Assembly: GCA_044222195.1 (NCBI GenBank)
Contig: JBGANS010000001.1
Span: 186,001-250,000 of the forward strand
Reading direction: 5' to 3'
From: JAHBXE01 sp044222195
GTDB taxonomy: Bacteria > Planctomycetota > Phycisphaerae > Phycisphaerales > UBA1924
Length of the DNA: 64,000 bases
How positions within the stretch are numbered: the first letter of the stretch is position 1; each line of letters opens with the position of its first letter. This document shows positions 49,617 to 58,479 of this stretch, piece by piece. A model generated the notes under the pieces. It did no database searches. It worked only from the letters and a program-made list of their open reading frames with translations, and was not told the DNA's origin. Position numbers and translations under genes: made by a program.

Positions 49617-52600
49617 TTAGGGATCGATCTCTGGCGCCGAGTACACGATCGTGTTCGTGCCGGCGGTGATCACGATCTTGCCGTCGAGCAGGGCCATTCG
49701 GCGGGGGGAGAGTTCGAGCGAGAGTTGGCGGGTGTTGCGGAGCATGGCGGACTTGGTGTCGAGCATGTGGATGTTGAAGAGGGGCCGTCCGGCCGGGCCT
49801 TCGAGGGGTGACGTCTCCACGGCGATGAAGCGGTCCGCCGCGGCCTGCGGCTGGAGCATGGCGCCCTCCTCGGCCTCGCCGCCTTCGAGGGCGTCGATGC
49901 CGATGAGCCTCCCGCGATCGTCGAACATGCAGACGCCGCGGTCGGTGGTGAAGGCGGTGTTCTTGAACTCCTGCCCGAGGGCGAAGCCCTGGATGGATCC
50001 GGTGCCGACGAGGTGCTCGTAGGTTTCGAGCTGTCGCTCGACCAGCTTTCCGGTCGCGATGGACGCCAGCCAGAGGGACCGGTTTTCGTCAAGGAGGAAG
50101 AGTCGGTCACCAAAGACCCACGCCTCGCGCGACTCGAAGGCGGGACCGCCTGGGATGGTCCAGTTGGTCTTGCCGCTCTCGGCGTCGAGGCAGGTGATCT
50201 GGGAATCCAGGCTGACAATCACGGAGGTGCGAGCCGCGTCCGTGGGGATTCGGCCGCCGGCAATGCGGACGTACCGGACCTTGCCGGCTTCCTGCTCGAG
50301 GCGGTGCATCAGGCGTCCCGTGCGAGCATCGACGACGGCGACGAGATTGGCCGTTCCGCCGGCGAGGTTGCCCGCGCCCGCGGCGACTTCCGATTGTCCG
50401 CCGATGACCAGAACGCCCCCGCCGGCATCGGCGTCGTGCACTTGCTGCACAGAGGTCTCGCCCTTCCAGAGCAACTTGCCGGAAGCGGGGTCGTAGCAGG
50501 CCGCGCGGCCGGTGCGCTCGATCAGGGCCAGGACTTGCTCGTCGAGGGTGATGGACACGTCGGTGAGCTTGACGGCGCCGTCGATGGGCGTCTCGATGAG
50601 ATTGCGAGCGAGCTGGATGCGCTTGTTCAGGGCTTCATCGTCGGGGAAGAGCGAGCGGAACGGCTCGGTGGACCAGAGCGTCTTGCCGTCCACCGCGCTG
50701 ATGCGTTCCATCACGGCGCCCTGGGGGTTGCGGTCCCACAGGAGCCAGACCGATTCCGGATCGATCCGGTACAGCGCCGGCGGCCCGCCCGTGTATGGGC
50801 GCGACCAGAGTTCCTGAAGCGGAGAGCCGCCCTTGCCACCGTCGCCTGCCGCGCCCGAGATGCCCCAGAGAGCCACTCGCGATTCGCCCGGGGCGATGAG
50901 CATGACGTGCTCGCAGGCGCGCCCGATCTGTTCCTTGCTGCGGGGCTGCATGATGACCCAGCCCGGCAGAGGCTGGGCGGTCGGCAGGATCTCGGGGCCG
51001 ACTTTCGGCAGGCGACGCAGCGCGGTCAGGCGCTGCGCGAGTCCATCAGCGAGGGCCTTGACGTCCACGGTCTGTCCGCGATCGGTCAGGGTGATGTCGG
51101 GGAACTGGGTCCGAAGGCGGGACACGAGGTGCGCGGCGGCGAAGACCTGGTCGACGGCTTGCAGACGGCTGGCGAGGCGACCGCCGAGTTCGCCGATGAC
51201 CGAGGGGTTGATGGCCACGCCGGCGGCGCGGGCGGCCTCGGCCGCGATGAGGCCTTCTCGGAGCGCCGAGATCGTGGCGTGCGGCCGGCCCGCGGATTCA
51301 TGGAGTTCGGCGCAGCGGACCCACATGGTCGCGGCGGCGGCGGCGGCCGGGTATTGCCGGGCGAGGCGTTCGAGGTCGTCGGCGACGGCGCCGGGCCCGA
51401 GATTGGCCAGTTCGTGCGCGGCCTGGGCCTCGAAGGCGGCGTACACCGCGGGGCCGTTGTCGAGCACCAGTTGGCGGGTTCGGCGGGACGCCTCGAGCTC
51501 GGCACGAACGGAGACGCCGGATCGCCTCCAGGAAGCGGCGCTGAGCTGTGCATCGCCCAGGATGTGCTGGTACGCCTCGGCCGCGAGGGCGGGCTGGCTT
51601 TGGGCTTCACGCAGGCGCCCCAGAGCCATGAGCTGCACCGCTCGCTCTTCAACGCTCTCCGCGATTCGACCCCAGCGATCGACAATCGGCGCGAGCTGTG
51701 TGGGTTCGAGCGCCGGCATGTCCACTGGTGTGACCGGGGCCGCGGCGGGCGGGGCCTGGGCGCGCCGGCGGTTGGATGTCGGGGGCGTAATCACCGGCGC
51801 CGGCGGCTCCACAACCGCCTCGGTCCACGCGGCCTGGCTCGCATCAATCATCTCTCGCAGCACTTCGAACAGGCGAGCACGGGCCGTGCGCCCGCGGTCG
51901 GAGCCGGCGTTTCGGTCGATGGAAGCAATGGCCTTGTCAACGGCGGGGACGATCTGCGCGGGATGGCGGGATCGATACGCGAGCTCGGCGAACGTGATCG
52001 CGGGGTCGGGGTCGCCCGGGGCCGCGGCCATGCGCTCACCGAGAATCCGCTCGGCGACAGACCACGTGACGAAACTGTGGAGGTTGGTGGAATCGACCAC
52101 GAGCAACTGGTTCTGCATGGGCAGAACGTTGCCGATGCGTTCGAGCTTCAGAACCGTCTGATCGACTTTCGGGCTCGCGGGATCGATGATGGCCAGGCCG
52201 TCGCTTCGCGGCACGAGCATCCGGTCGCCGGAAATCATGACGCGCCCGCGGATGCCGGGGGAGGCGAATGTCCGCGTCGTGGTGACCGTTCCCGCCGCGG
52301 GATCTTCGATGGGCACAAGGTTGACCGAGTCGGAACACACGGCGGCAAGTCGAGAGCCGACCTCGAGCAGGTACGCGGGCGTGCCGAGGTCGCTGGCGCT
52401 CCGCTGCGCCGTCACGGCGCCGGTCAGGCGATTGATCACGAGAATGGATTGACGGTCGGGCGAGAGCGTGGTCATCGAGCCGTCGCGGAGAATCGGCGAA
52501 TCCCACTGCCACGGGCGAAGGGCCTCGGGCATCATGCCAAAGCCGGTGGGTGTCGCGGCGGAGACGGGGGCACGCCGGATCCAGAGGGGCCGACCGGTCG

Positions 52601-53999
52601 CGGCCTCGACGCCGGCCATGACCCCAAGGCGGTCGGCGCAATACACGACGCCGCGGTAGAGCGTCGCGGCGTGTTCGACGCGGGTTTCGTAGCCGCGGAA
52701 CATGGCTCCGGCGCTGCCGATGGGACGGATCCACCGCAGCGAGCCGTTGTCGAGTGAGACGCCCACGAGGTAGAGCGCCACCATCCGCCGCTGCGAGGAA
52801 CTCTTGCGGGCCGCGAGGATGATCGTGGACCCGTCGATCAGGGCGGGCCCGCGGACGGCGGCCCCGTCGAGCGAGGGGTCGAGATCGGGGAGCATGAACG
52901 ACCAGAGGATGGTGCCGGTGGCGGTGTCGAGGGCGTAGGTCCGGCCGCCGTCGATGCGTGTCCCGTTCTGGACGAGGCCGGTGGTCGCGACGAGCGTGCG
53001 GCCGCGGATCGTGACAGTGCAGGTATCCTCGGCGCGTTGTCCGGGCCGGCCGGCGCCGGCGCGGCGTGAGGGTTCATCCGCGTCGCCGTCGGCCACGGGC
53101 TTGAGCGTCCACCGGGGCTGAAGGGTGAACCTGTCGCGGGCCGTAATGTAGGTGCTGTCGTTGACGTACACGCAGTCGCCCACCACGGTGGGGAGGATGT
53201 AGAGGCTGTACGCGCTCTCTTCGGGAGGCGAAACCTGAAACGGGGTGTCCCGCGTGACCCCGGGCGGATCAATCGGAGAGCTCCACAGCGGGCGCGTGGG
53301 CACATCTTCGTGGTCGAGCGCGGGTGAGGAGGAGATGAAGTCCGACCGCGTCAGGCGGAGCGATGGGGGCTGCGGCACGGCGGCGTGGTCGGGCTTGGCG
53401 AGGCCGGAATCTTTCGCCCACTGCTCCGCGGATCGCCACACGTCCGGATGATCGGCGTAGCGGGCGATGATCAGCATCAGCTTCGCCGCGTCCTGGCTCA
53501 GCGATCGACCGTCGGGGCCCTTGCGATCGGGGTGGCCGGCGAGTTGTTCGAGCGTGGTGCGGGCGGCTTCAAACTCCGCGGCCTCGAGCTGGGCCTGGGC
53601 AACACGGAGCGCCGCTTCGAACCCGGGACGGGTGAGCAGGCGGGATCGCTCCACCTTCTCGGGTGTTCCCGAGTCGAGCTCCCGCTGCGCCCGGGCGGTC
53701 TCGGCGGCGCGATAGCGCTCGAGCAGCTTGGGAGATGAAAGGAGCTTGGCCTGCACGCGCTGGCGGACGCTGACAAAGAGGTTGTTCTGCCCGGGCTGGG
53801 GCACGAGGCGGTCGGGCTGATCGTCGAGGAGGCGCTGGAGCTCGCGGACGGCCTCGCCTTCGTTGCCCGCGGCCTCGAACTCGTCCACGCGGAACAGCGT
53901 CTCGCGGGCCACGGGCGAGTCGTCCACGTACACGGGGTTGACCAACTGGCCCCGGGCCGCGGCCACGAACACGAGCACAGCCAGGCACACCGGCTTCAC
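49617..53999 (-). CDS. Large secreted PQQ-type beta-propeller protein
   Basis: An exported protein of 1460 residues. Signal peptide VKPVCLAVLVFVAAARGQL. A helical TPR-like region follows (AAGNEGEAVRELQRLLDDQPD, AAEFEAARTTLEQLAGHP). Then come propeller blades of the PQQ type (TYALDTATGTILWSFMLPD, VSLDNGSLRWIRPIG, VEAATGRPLWIRR), a helical central part (about 620-900) and a second propeller (AVDGKTLWSTEP, YDPASGKLLWKGE, VDARTGRLMHRL, LDAESGKTNWTIPG). Similar proteins in Planctomycetes lack demonstrated quinoprotein activity. GTG 53999 is preferred for the compact signal peptide and an upstream GGGGAG; GTG 54044 is the alternative. Confidence 0.8.
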   Translation of the reverse strand: MKPVCLAVLVFVAAARGQLVNPVYVDDSPVARETLFRVDEFEAAGNEGEAVRELQRLLDDQPDRLVPQPGQNNLFVSVRQRVQAKLLSSPKLLERYRAAETARAQRELDSGTPEKVERSRLLTRPGFEAALRVAQAQLEAAEFEAARTTLEQLAGHPDRKGPDGRSLSQDAAKLMLIIARYADHPDVWRSAEQWAKDSGLAKPDHAAVPQPPSLRLTRSDFISSSPALDHEDVPTRPLWSSPIDPPGVTRDTPFQVSPPEESAYSLYILPTVVGDCVYVNDSTYITARDRFTLQPRWTLKPVADGDADEPSRRAGAGRPGQRAEDTCTVTIRGRTLVATTGLVQNGTRIDGGRTYALDTATGTILWSFMLPDLDPSLDGAAVRGPALIDGSTIILAARKSSSQRRMVALYLVGVSLDNGSLRWIRPIGSAGAMFRGYETRVEHAATLYRGVVYCADRLGVMAGVEAATGRPLWIRRAPVSAATPTGFGMMPEALRPWQWDSPILRDGSMTTLSPDRQSILVINRLTGAVTAQRSASDLGTPAYLLEVGSRLAAVCSDSVNLVPIEDPAAGTVTTTRTFASPGIRGRVMISGDRMLVPRSDGLAIIDPASPKVDQTVLKLERIGNVLPMQNQLLVVDSTNLHSFVTWSVAERILGERMAAAPGDPDPAITFAELAYRSRHPAQIVPAVDKAIASIDRNAGSDRGRTARARLFEVLREMIDASQAAWTEAVVEPPAPVITPPTSNRRRAQAPPAAAPVTPVDMPALEPTQLAPIVDRWGRIAESVEERAVQLMALGRLREAQSQPALAAEAYQHILGDAQLSAASWRRSGVSVRAELEASRRTRQLVLDNGPAVYAAFEAQAAHELANLGPGAVADDLERLARQYPAAAAAATMWVRCAELHESAGRPHATISALREGLIAAEAARAAGVAINPSVIGELGGRLASRLQAVDQVFAAAHLVSRLRTQFPDITLTDRGQTVDVKALADGLAQRLTALRRLPKVGPEILPTAQPLPGWVIMQPRSKEQIGRACEHVMLIAPGESRVALWGISGAAGDGGKGGSPLQELWSRPYTGGPPALYRIDPESVWLLWDRNPQGAVMERISAVDGKTLWSTEPFRSLFPDDEALNKRIQLARNLIETPIDGAVKLTDVSITLDEQVLALIERTGRAACYDPASGKLLWKGETSVQQVHDADAGGGVLVIGGQSEVAAGAGNLAGGTANLVAVVDARTGRLMHRLEQEAGKVRYVRIAGGRIPTDAARTSVIVSLDSQITCLDAESGKTNWTIPGGPAFESREAWVFGDRLFLLDENRSLWLASIATGKLVERQLETYEHLVGTGSIQGFALGQEFKNTAFTTDRGVCMFDDRGRLIGIDALEGGEAEEGAMLQPQAAADRFIAVETSPLEGPAGRPLFNIHMLDTKSAMLRNTRQLSLELSPRRMALLDGKIVITAGTNTIVYSAPEIDP

Positions 54000-54178
54000 G
54001 GCGACTTTGACTCCCCGGCCGGCTCCTCGCGGCCGCGATAACACCCGGTCAAGACGGACCTTCCCCAGGCCTCGTCATCGGCATAAGCCCCACTCCGGGT
54101 GAGTCTAGAGGGCGGGGCGGGGCGGGGAAGTCTCGTGGGTCGCCGGGGGCTCCGATGACCTAGGCCGGGGGAGGGGCC

Positions 54179-54619
54179 ATGTCGCCATCCGGGCAGCCAG
54201 GGAAGTGTTCGCGGCTGTGGTCCCTGGTGTGCCCCCGGTGCCGGGCCACGCGGGTGATGATCCTGCTGGTGGGCGTGGTGTTGATGAGCCTGGGCGACCT
54301 GTACATGACGCTCGAGCATCTGACCCAGAGCGGGATGCCGGAGGCCAACCCGCTGGCCCACGCGATCATTCAATATGGCTCGCGGACCGGGCTGATCGTG
54401 TGGAAGCTGGCGACGATCGTGCTCGCCGCGGGCATCCTCTTCTACGCCCGGCGGCGAGTGTCGGCGGAGCTGGGCGCCCTGTTCTGCTGCGGCGTGATGG
54501 CGTGGCTGACGGTGCGATGGCTGGACTACAACACGCACGTTTCGGAAATAGTCCGCGACGCCCACGAACTGGTGACGGATGAACAGTCGCAGTGGGTGAG
54601 CCTCCCGTCGGATCCGTGA
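54179..54619 (+). CDS. Small integral membrane protein, DUF5658-like
   Basis: A 146-residue protein with three hydrophobic helices (VMILLVGVVLMSLGDLYMTL, LIVWKLATIVLAAGILFYA, LGALFCCGVMAWLTVRWLDY). The pattern LGDLYMTL...GMPEANPLAHAII is typical of DUF5658-type proteins of unknown role. The first 25 residues carry a CPRC pair. The ATG has a purine-rich GGGGGAGGGG just upstream. Confidence 0.65.
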   Translation: MSPSGQPGKCSRLWSLVCPRCRATRVMILLVGVVLMSLGDLYMTLEHLTQSGMPEANPLAHAIIQYGSRTGLIVWKLATIVLAAGILFYARRRVSAELGALFCCGVMAWLTVRWLDYNTHVSEIVRDAHELVTDEQSQWVSLPSDP

Positions 54620-54647
54620 GGCTCTGGAGACCGGCCCGGCGATCTGC

Positions 54648-54653
54648 TACGCT
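54648..54653 (+). promoter_or_regulatory. Leaderless -10 element TACGCT
   Basis: TACGCT ends six bases before the ATG at 54660; there is no ribosome-binding site. Confidence 0.55.
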
Positions 54654-54659
54654 CGACTC

Positions 54660-55118
54660 ATGCTTCGGTGGGCGACGCTTGTCATGCTGGCGATGATCAC
54701 GGGGTGCTCGTACCGGGCGCCGACCCTGACGGTGTCGGATGTCCGGTTGACGGAGCGGACCGAGTCCGGTTTTGTGCTCACGATCGGTATCGACGCGGAA
54801 AACCGCAACGAGATCGAACTCCCGCTGCGCGAGGTTCATTACACGGTTGCGCTCGAGAACGGGTCGTCGTACAGCGGCGTGCGTTCGCCCGAGGCTTCGC
54901 TGCGGCGGCTGGGGACGCAGCGGATCCGGTTCCCCGCGGCTTTCTCGCTGGCGCCGGGAGCGGCGGTCCCGACGGGCGTGGTCCGTTGCACCGTGTCGGG
55001 AACACTGGACTACACCGCGCCGGGCGAGATTGCGCAGGCGCTCTTTGATTCAGGCGTGCGAAAGCCCAGCGTGTCGTTCAAGGGCGAAGGCCGCGTGGAC
55101 TTTGACGCCCGGCCGTGA
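54660..55118 (+). CDS. LEA14/WHy-type lipoprotein
   Basis: A 152-residue lipoprotein: signal peptide with lipobox MITGCS (Cys16), then an immunoglobulin-like domain resembling LEA type 2 proteins (LTVSDVRLTERTESGFVLTIGIDAENRNEIELPLREVHYTV, ending in a symmetrical strand pattern). Such proteins are associated with desiccation or envelope stress; no role is shown here. Leaderless-type start. Confidence 0.75.
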   Translation: MLRWATLVMLAMITGCSYRAPTLTVSDVRLTERTESGFVLTIGIDAENRNEIELPLREVHYTVALENGSSYSGVRSPEASLRRLGTQRIRFPAAFSLAPGAAVPTGVVRCTVSGTLDYTAPGEIAQALFDSGVRKPSVSFKGEGRVDFDARP

Positions 55119-55145
55119 CGTTCGGTGCGGCGCGATGCGGCCGGG

Positions 55146-56288
55146 CTACACCGGCACGCGAGGGCTCTTGTCCACCGCGCTGACGATGAACTCCACGCCG
55201 TGGAGCAGGCTGCCAAGCCGCCGGGCAAGCCGCGGCAAGTAGCCACGCTCTGTGTTGGTGTGGCCGGCGAGGATCAGCGAGAGGCCGTTGTGCAGCGCGG
55301 CGATGACGTCGTGGTGCTGCATCTCTCCGGTGACATAGACATCGCACCCATCCGCGCGGGCCGGACCGGCCAGCGAAGCGCCCGAGCCGGGGCAGACACC
55401 GACATGCGTGAGCGGCTTGTCGTGGTCCCATGCGAGGGCGATGTTCACGACGCTGATGGAGAGGTGCTGCTTGAGACGCTCGGCGAGCTGGGCGACGGTC
55501 GCCGGTTGATCGAGAACAAGCCGCCGGCCCGGGCCGTGGTGGCGCTGGGGACGGCCAAGGAGTTCGAAGACATCAACGGCGGGCTCTTCATATGGATGGA
55601 AGCGGAGAAGGGTTTCCATCGCGAGCGGGAGTGCGGCCTTGGAGCAGACCATCTCGAGCCGGTACTCGGGTATCTGTTCCAGACGCCCCGGCTGGCCGAC
55701 GGCGGGCTTGGTGTCCTTGCCGCCGAGGAACGTGCCCGTGCCGAGCGTCGAGAATGAGCAGACCTGGTAGCCGCCGATGATGCCCGCGCCCGCGGTGGCC
55801 AGGGCGCTGCGGACACCGTCCACCGCCTTCTCCGGCACGAACGTGACGATCTTCACCTGCTGAGTCGGCTCGCGGGCGATGTGTGGTTCGATGGCGCGGC
55901 AGTCGCCGCCGATCGTGCCCTCGCTCCCGCCGGAAAGGCCCTCGCAAAGCCAGTCCGTCATCCCGCCGGGCGCGGCGTCCAGGGCGGTGTGGGGGGAATA
56001 GACGGCGATACCGGCGCGCATGGCGCCGAGCAGAATCCGGCCGCGGGGCGTTTCGCCGGTGATGCGCTTGAGCGGCTCCCAGATCGGCGGGTGATACGAG
56101 ATGACGGCGGACGCCTTGCGGGCCACGGCCTCGGCGAGGACGCGCTCGGTGAGATCGATGGTGAGCAGAACCGGCCCGGACAGTGCGTGATCGGCGGAGC
56201 CCAGAAGCAGGCCGGTGTTGTCCCAGTTTGCCGCGAGCTCCAGCGGGGCGATGGACTGCAAGGCCTGGGCGAGATGGCTGACGTTCAT
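55146..56288 (-). CDS. Nif3-like dinuclear metal centre protein
   Basis: Member of the Nif3/YbgI (GTP cyclohydrolase I type 2 homologue) family, 380 residues, the longer form with a central PII-like insert. WDNTGLLLGS, the metal motif SYHPPIWEPLKRIT, SPHTALDAAPGGMTDWL and the C-terminal VYVTGEMQHHDVIAALHNGLSLILAGHTNTERGYLP carry the expected His and Glu ligands. The central insert (VKIVTFVPEKAVDGVRSALA, HPYEEPAVDVFEL) is the CutA/PII-like module. Its substrate is unknown in any organism I can name. It is divergent from ispE with 49 bases between the start codons. Confidence 0.9.
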   Translation of the reverse strand: MNVSHLAQALQSIAPLELAANWDNTGLLLGSADHALSGPVLLTIDLTERVLAEAVARKASAVISYHPPIWEPLKRITGETPRGRILLGAMRAGIAVYSPHTALDAAPGGMTDWLCEGLSGGSEGTIGGDCRAIEPHIAREPTQQVKIVTFVPEKAVDGVRSALATAGAGIIGGYQVCSFSTLGTGTFLGGKDTKPAVGQPGRLEQIPEYRLEMVCSKAALPLAMETLLRFHPYEEPAVDVFELLGRPQRHHGPGRRLVLDQPATVAQLAERLKQHLSISVVNIALAWDHDKPLTHVGVCPGSGASLAGPARADGCDVYVTGEMQHHDVIAALHNGLSLILAGHTNTERGYLPRLARRLGSLLHGVEFIVSAVDKSPRVPV

Positions 56289-56325
56289 GGGGGCATCCTG
56301 TCGGCGGAGCATCGTACCGCTGCTG

Positions 56326-56331
56326 TACCAT
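56326..56331 (+). promoter_or_regulatory. Leaderless -10 element TACCAT for ispE
   Basis: TACCAT ends six bases before the GTG at 56338; there is no ribosome-binding site. Confidence 0.55.
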
Positions 56332-56337
56332 CTGCGC

Positions 56338-57234
56338 GTGCACCTGGAACGACGTGCCCATGCGAAGGTGAACCTGGCTCTGGCGGTGGCGCGGCCGCCC
56401 GGACCGGGGATGCTGCACCCGATTGCATCGTGGATGCACGCGGTTGATCTGTTCGATACGGTGACGCTGACGTGGTTGGGAGAGCACCATCCAGCGCAGT
56501 TCGAGGTGGTGTGGGCGGGGGATGCGCCGCGACCGAGCCCGATTGACTGGCCGGCGGAGAAAGACCTTGCGATCCGGGCGTTGCGCCTGGTTGAGCACAC
56601 GCTCGGCCGGACGCTTCCGGTGACGATGCGCGTGGAGAAGCGCATCCCGGTTGGCGGGGGACTTGGGGGTGGGTCGTCCGACGCCGCGGCGGTGCTGGTC
56701 GGGATTCGCGATCTGCTGACGCTGCCGCTGAGCGATGCGCAACTGGCGGCGATGTCGGCGAAACTCGGGAGTGATGTGGCATACTTCATTGGCGGGCAAG
56801 CAGCGCCGGGGCCGGCCGTCGTGTCGGGACTCGGCGACCGGGTGGAACGGATCGTCAACCGCCTCGCGGGCCGGTCGATCGTGCTGGTGTTCCCGTCGTT
56901 TGGGTGCGCGACCGGTCCGGTGTACAAGGCGTTTGACTCGTTGCCAGCGCGGCACGAACTTCGTGAGCGGGAAGTTCGTGACCTGGCGAGCGGCACTGGG
57001 GATGCGTTGTTCAATGATCTGCTCGGCGCGGCGGAGCTGGTGCAGCCGGCGCTGAGGGCTCTACGGCAAAGGCTGGAGAAGGCCGCGGGATTGCCGGTGC
57101 ACATGAGCGGGAGCGGGAGCACGCTGTTCGTGCTGCCCGAAGGCGATGAGGCCGGCCAGACCGCGGTGAAGATGGCGGCCAAGATGGCGGCGGAAACGAC
57201 CGATATCTCAGTGTTTGTGACCCGACTCTTGTAG
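56338..57234 (+). CDS. ispE: 4-diphosphocytidyl-2-C-methyl-D-erythritol kinase
   Basis: Fourth enzyme of the MEP isoprenoid pathway; phosphorylates CDP-ME at the 2-hydroxyl. The 298-residue protein is a GHMP kinase: catalytic lysine in AKVNLAL (Lys10), ATP loop IPVGGGLGGGSSDAAA (103-118), catalytic Asp in LGSDVAYF (Asp146), and the C-terminal glycine-rich MSGSGSTLFVL. Residues 55-68 are a short Asp/Pro-rich insertion. The GTG start is the only candidate giving the N-terminal strand with Lys10 and it has TACCAT six bases before it. Ten bases separate it from the kinase gene that follows. Confidence 0.92.
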   Translation: MHLERRAHAKVNLALAVARPPGPGMLHPIASWMHAVDLFDTVTLTWLGEHHPAQFEVVWAGDAPRPSPIDWPAEKDLAIRALRLVEHTLGRTLPVTMRVEKRIPVGGGLGGGSSDAAAVLVGIRDLLTLPLSDAQLAAMSAKLGSDVAYFIGGQAAPGPAVVSGLGDRVERIVNRLAGRSIVLVFPSFGCATGPVYKAFDSLPARHELREREVRDLASGTGDALFNDLLGAAELVQPALRALRQRLEKAAGLPVHMSGSGSTLFVLPEGDEAGQTAVKMAAKMAAETTDISVFVTRLL

Positions 57235-57244
57235 AAAGGCAGCC

Positions 57245-58204
57245 ATGCCCGCACTCAAGCCGGTGGTGGGGATCGATCTCGGCGGCACCAATGTTCAGAT
57301 CGGTGTTGTCGGCCCCGAGAAGAAGGTGGTGGGGAGCGCCAAGCGCAAGACCAAGCCCGACGAGGGGCGCGACGCCGTGCTCTCGCGCATCGTGGACGGG
57401 ATTGAGGAAGCGTGCTCGCAGGCGAAGATGAAGGTGAGCGAGCTGTCGGGCGTGGGGATCGGCGCACCGGGGGCGATCGACCCGGATGCGGGTGTGGTGA
57501 TCGAGGCGGTCAACTTGCGGTGGAACGACGTTCCCCTGGCCAAGCTGCTCTCGGACAAGGTCAAGGCGCCGGTGTTCGTGGACAACGACGTGAACGTGGC
57601 GGTGTACGGGGAGAACAAGCTGGGGGCGGGCGAGAACGCGCGCGACCTGCTCGGCGTGTGGCTGGGCACGGGCATCGGCGGAGGGCTGATTCTCAACGGC
57701 GAGCTGTACTACGGAACGTTCCTGACCGCGGGGGAAATCGGGCACACGATTCTGTTTCCGGGCGTTCCGCTGGGGTCGCGGTCGCTGGAGCACAACTGCT
57801 CGCGGTCGGCGGTGGTGGACCGGCTGGTCCGGCTGATCCGGGCGAACAAGAAGTCTGTGATCCCGTCGCTGGTCGATGGGGACCTCGACGAGGTCAAGAG
57901 CAAGACGATCGCGAAGGCCTACCAGATGGGGGACGAGTTGACGATGCAGGTGGTGGACAACGCCGCGGACCTGGTGGGGATCGGAATCGCGAACATGGTG
58001 ACGGTGCTGAGCCTGGGGCGGGTGGTGCTGGGCGGCGGGCTGACGGAAGCGCTGGGCGAGCCGCTGGTCGACCGGGTCAAGAAGTCGGTGCGGGCCCATG
58101 TGTTCCCGGACAAGTGCAAGCAGGTGAAGGTGGTGGGGACAAAGTTGCTGGATGATGCGGGGGTCCTAGGCGCGGCCTTGATTGCGTGGGAGAGGATGAA
58201 GTAG
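57245..58204 (+). CDS. ROK family sugar kinase, glucokinase-like
   Basis: A 319-residue cytoplasmic sugar kinase. Phosphate-1 loop IDLGGTNVQIGVV, catalytic region FVDNDVNVAVYGE (Asp115), LGVWLGTGIGGGLILNG, and the sugar-binding EIGHT (Glu164, His167). ROK glucokinases then have a CxCGxxGCxE zinc motif; here the segment reads GSRSLEHNCSRSAV with a single Cys, so the structural zinc is absent. VTVLSLGRVVLGGGL and a normal C-terminus follow. Glucose or an amino sugar is the likely substrate. ATG with GAAAGGCAG upstream. Confidence 0.88.
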   Translation: MPALKPVVGIDLGGTNVQIGVVGPEKKVVGSAKRKTKPDEGRDAVLSRIVDGIEEACSQAKMKVSELSGVGIGAPGAIDPDAGVVIEAVNLRWNDVPLAKLLSDKVKAPVFVDNDVNVAVYGENKLGAGENARDLLGVWLGTGIGGGLILNGELYYGTFLTAGEIGHTILFPGVPLGSRSLEHNCSRSAVVDRLVRLIRANKKSVIPSLVDGDLDEVKSKTIAKAYQMGDELTMQVVDNAADLVGIGIANMVTVLSLGRVVLGGGLTEALGEPLVDRVKKSVRAHVFPDKCKQVKVVGTKLLDDAGVLGAALIAWERMK

Positions 58205-58479
58205 GGCGGGAGAAGCCCGCGGTCGGTCGTCGTGATTCGGGTGAACGACGCGAATGATTGAGAAGCCGCCACGCCATTCTCGGGCCACGCCTGGCCACTT
58301 GGTATCAACGTAGAAATGTGTTGACGGACCCGGATTTCCTGTCACACTTGCCGCAACCGGATCGCCTTGCCGGGAGTACACCTGTGTGTCGCGCCGTGTG
58401 TGTTTCGGCATTCTGCACTTGGAACGGGGCGTGCGGCCGGGGAGCTCGCAATGGCCTCCGAAACATACAAGGGGGGGGT

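Noticed and set aside
50013..52757. 914-residue plus-strand frame
   Set aside because: Antisense to the PQQ-type propeller protein; Gly/Ala/Asp/His low-complexity translation.
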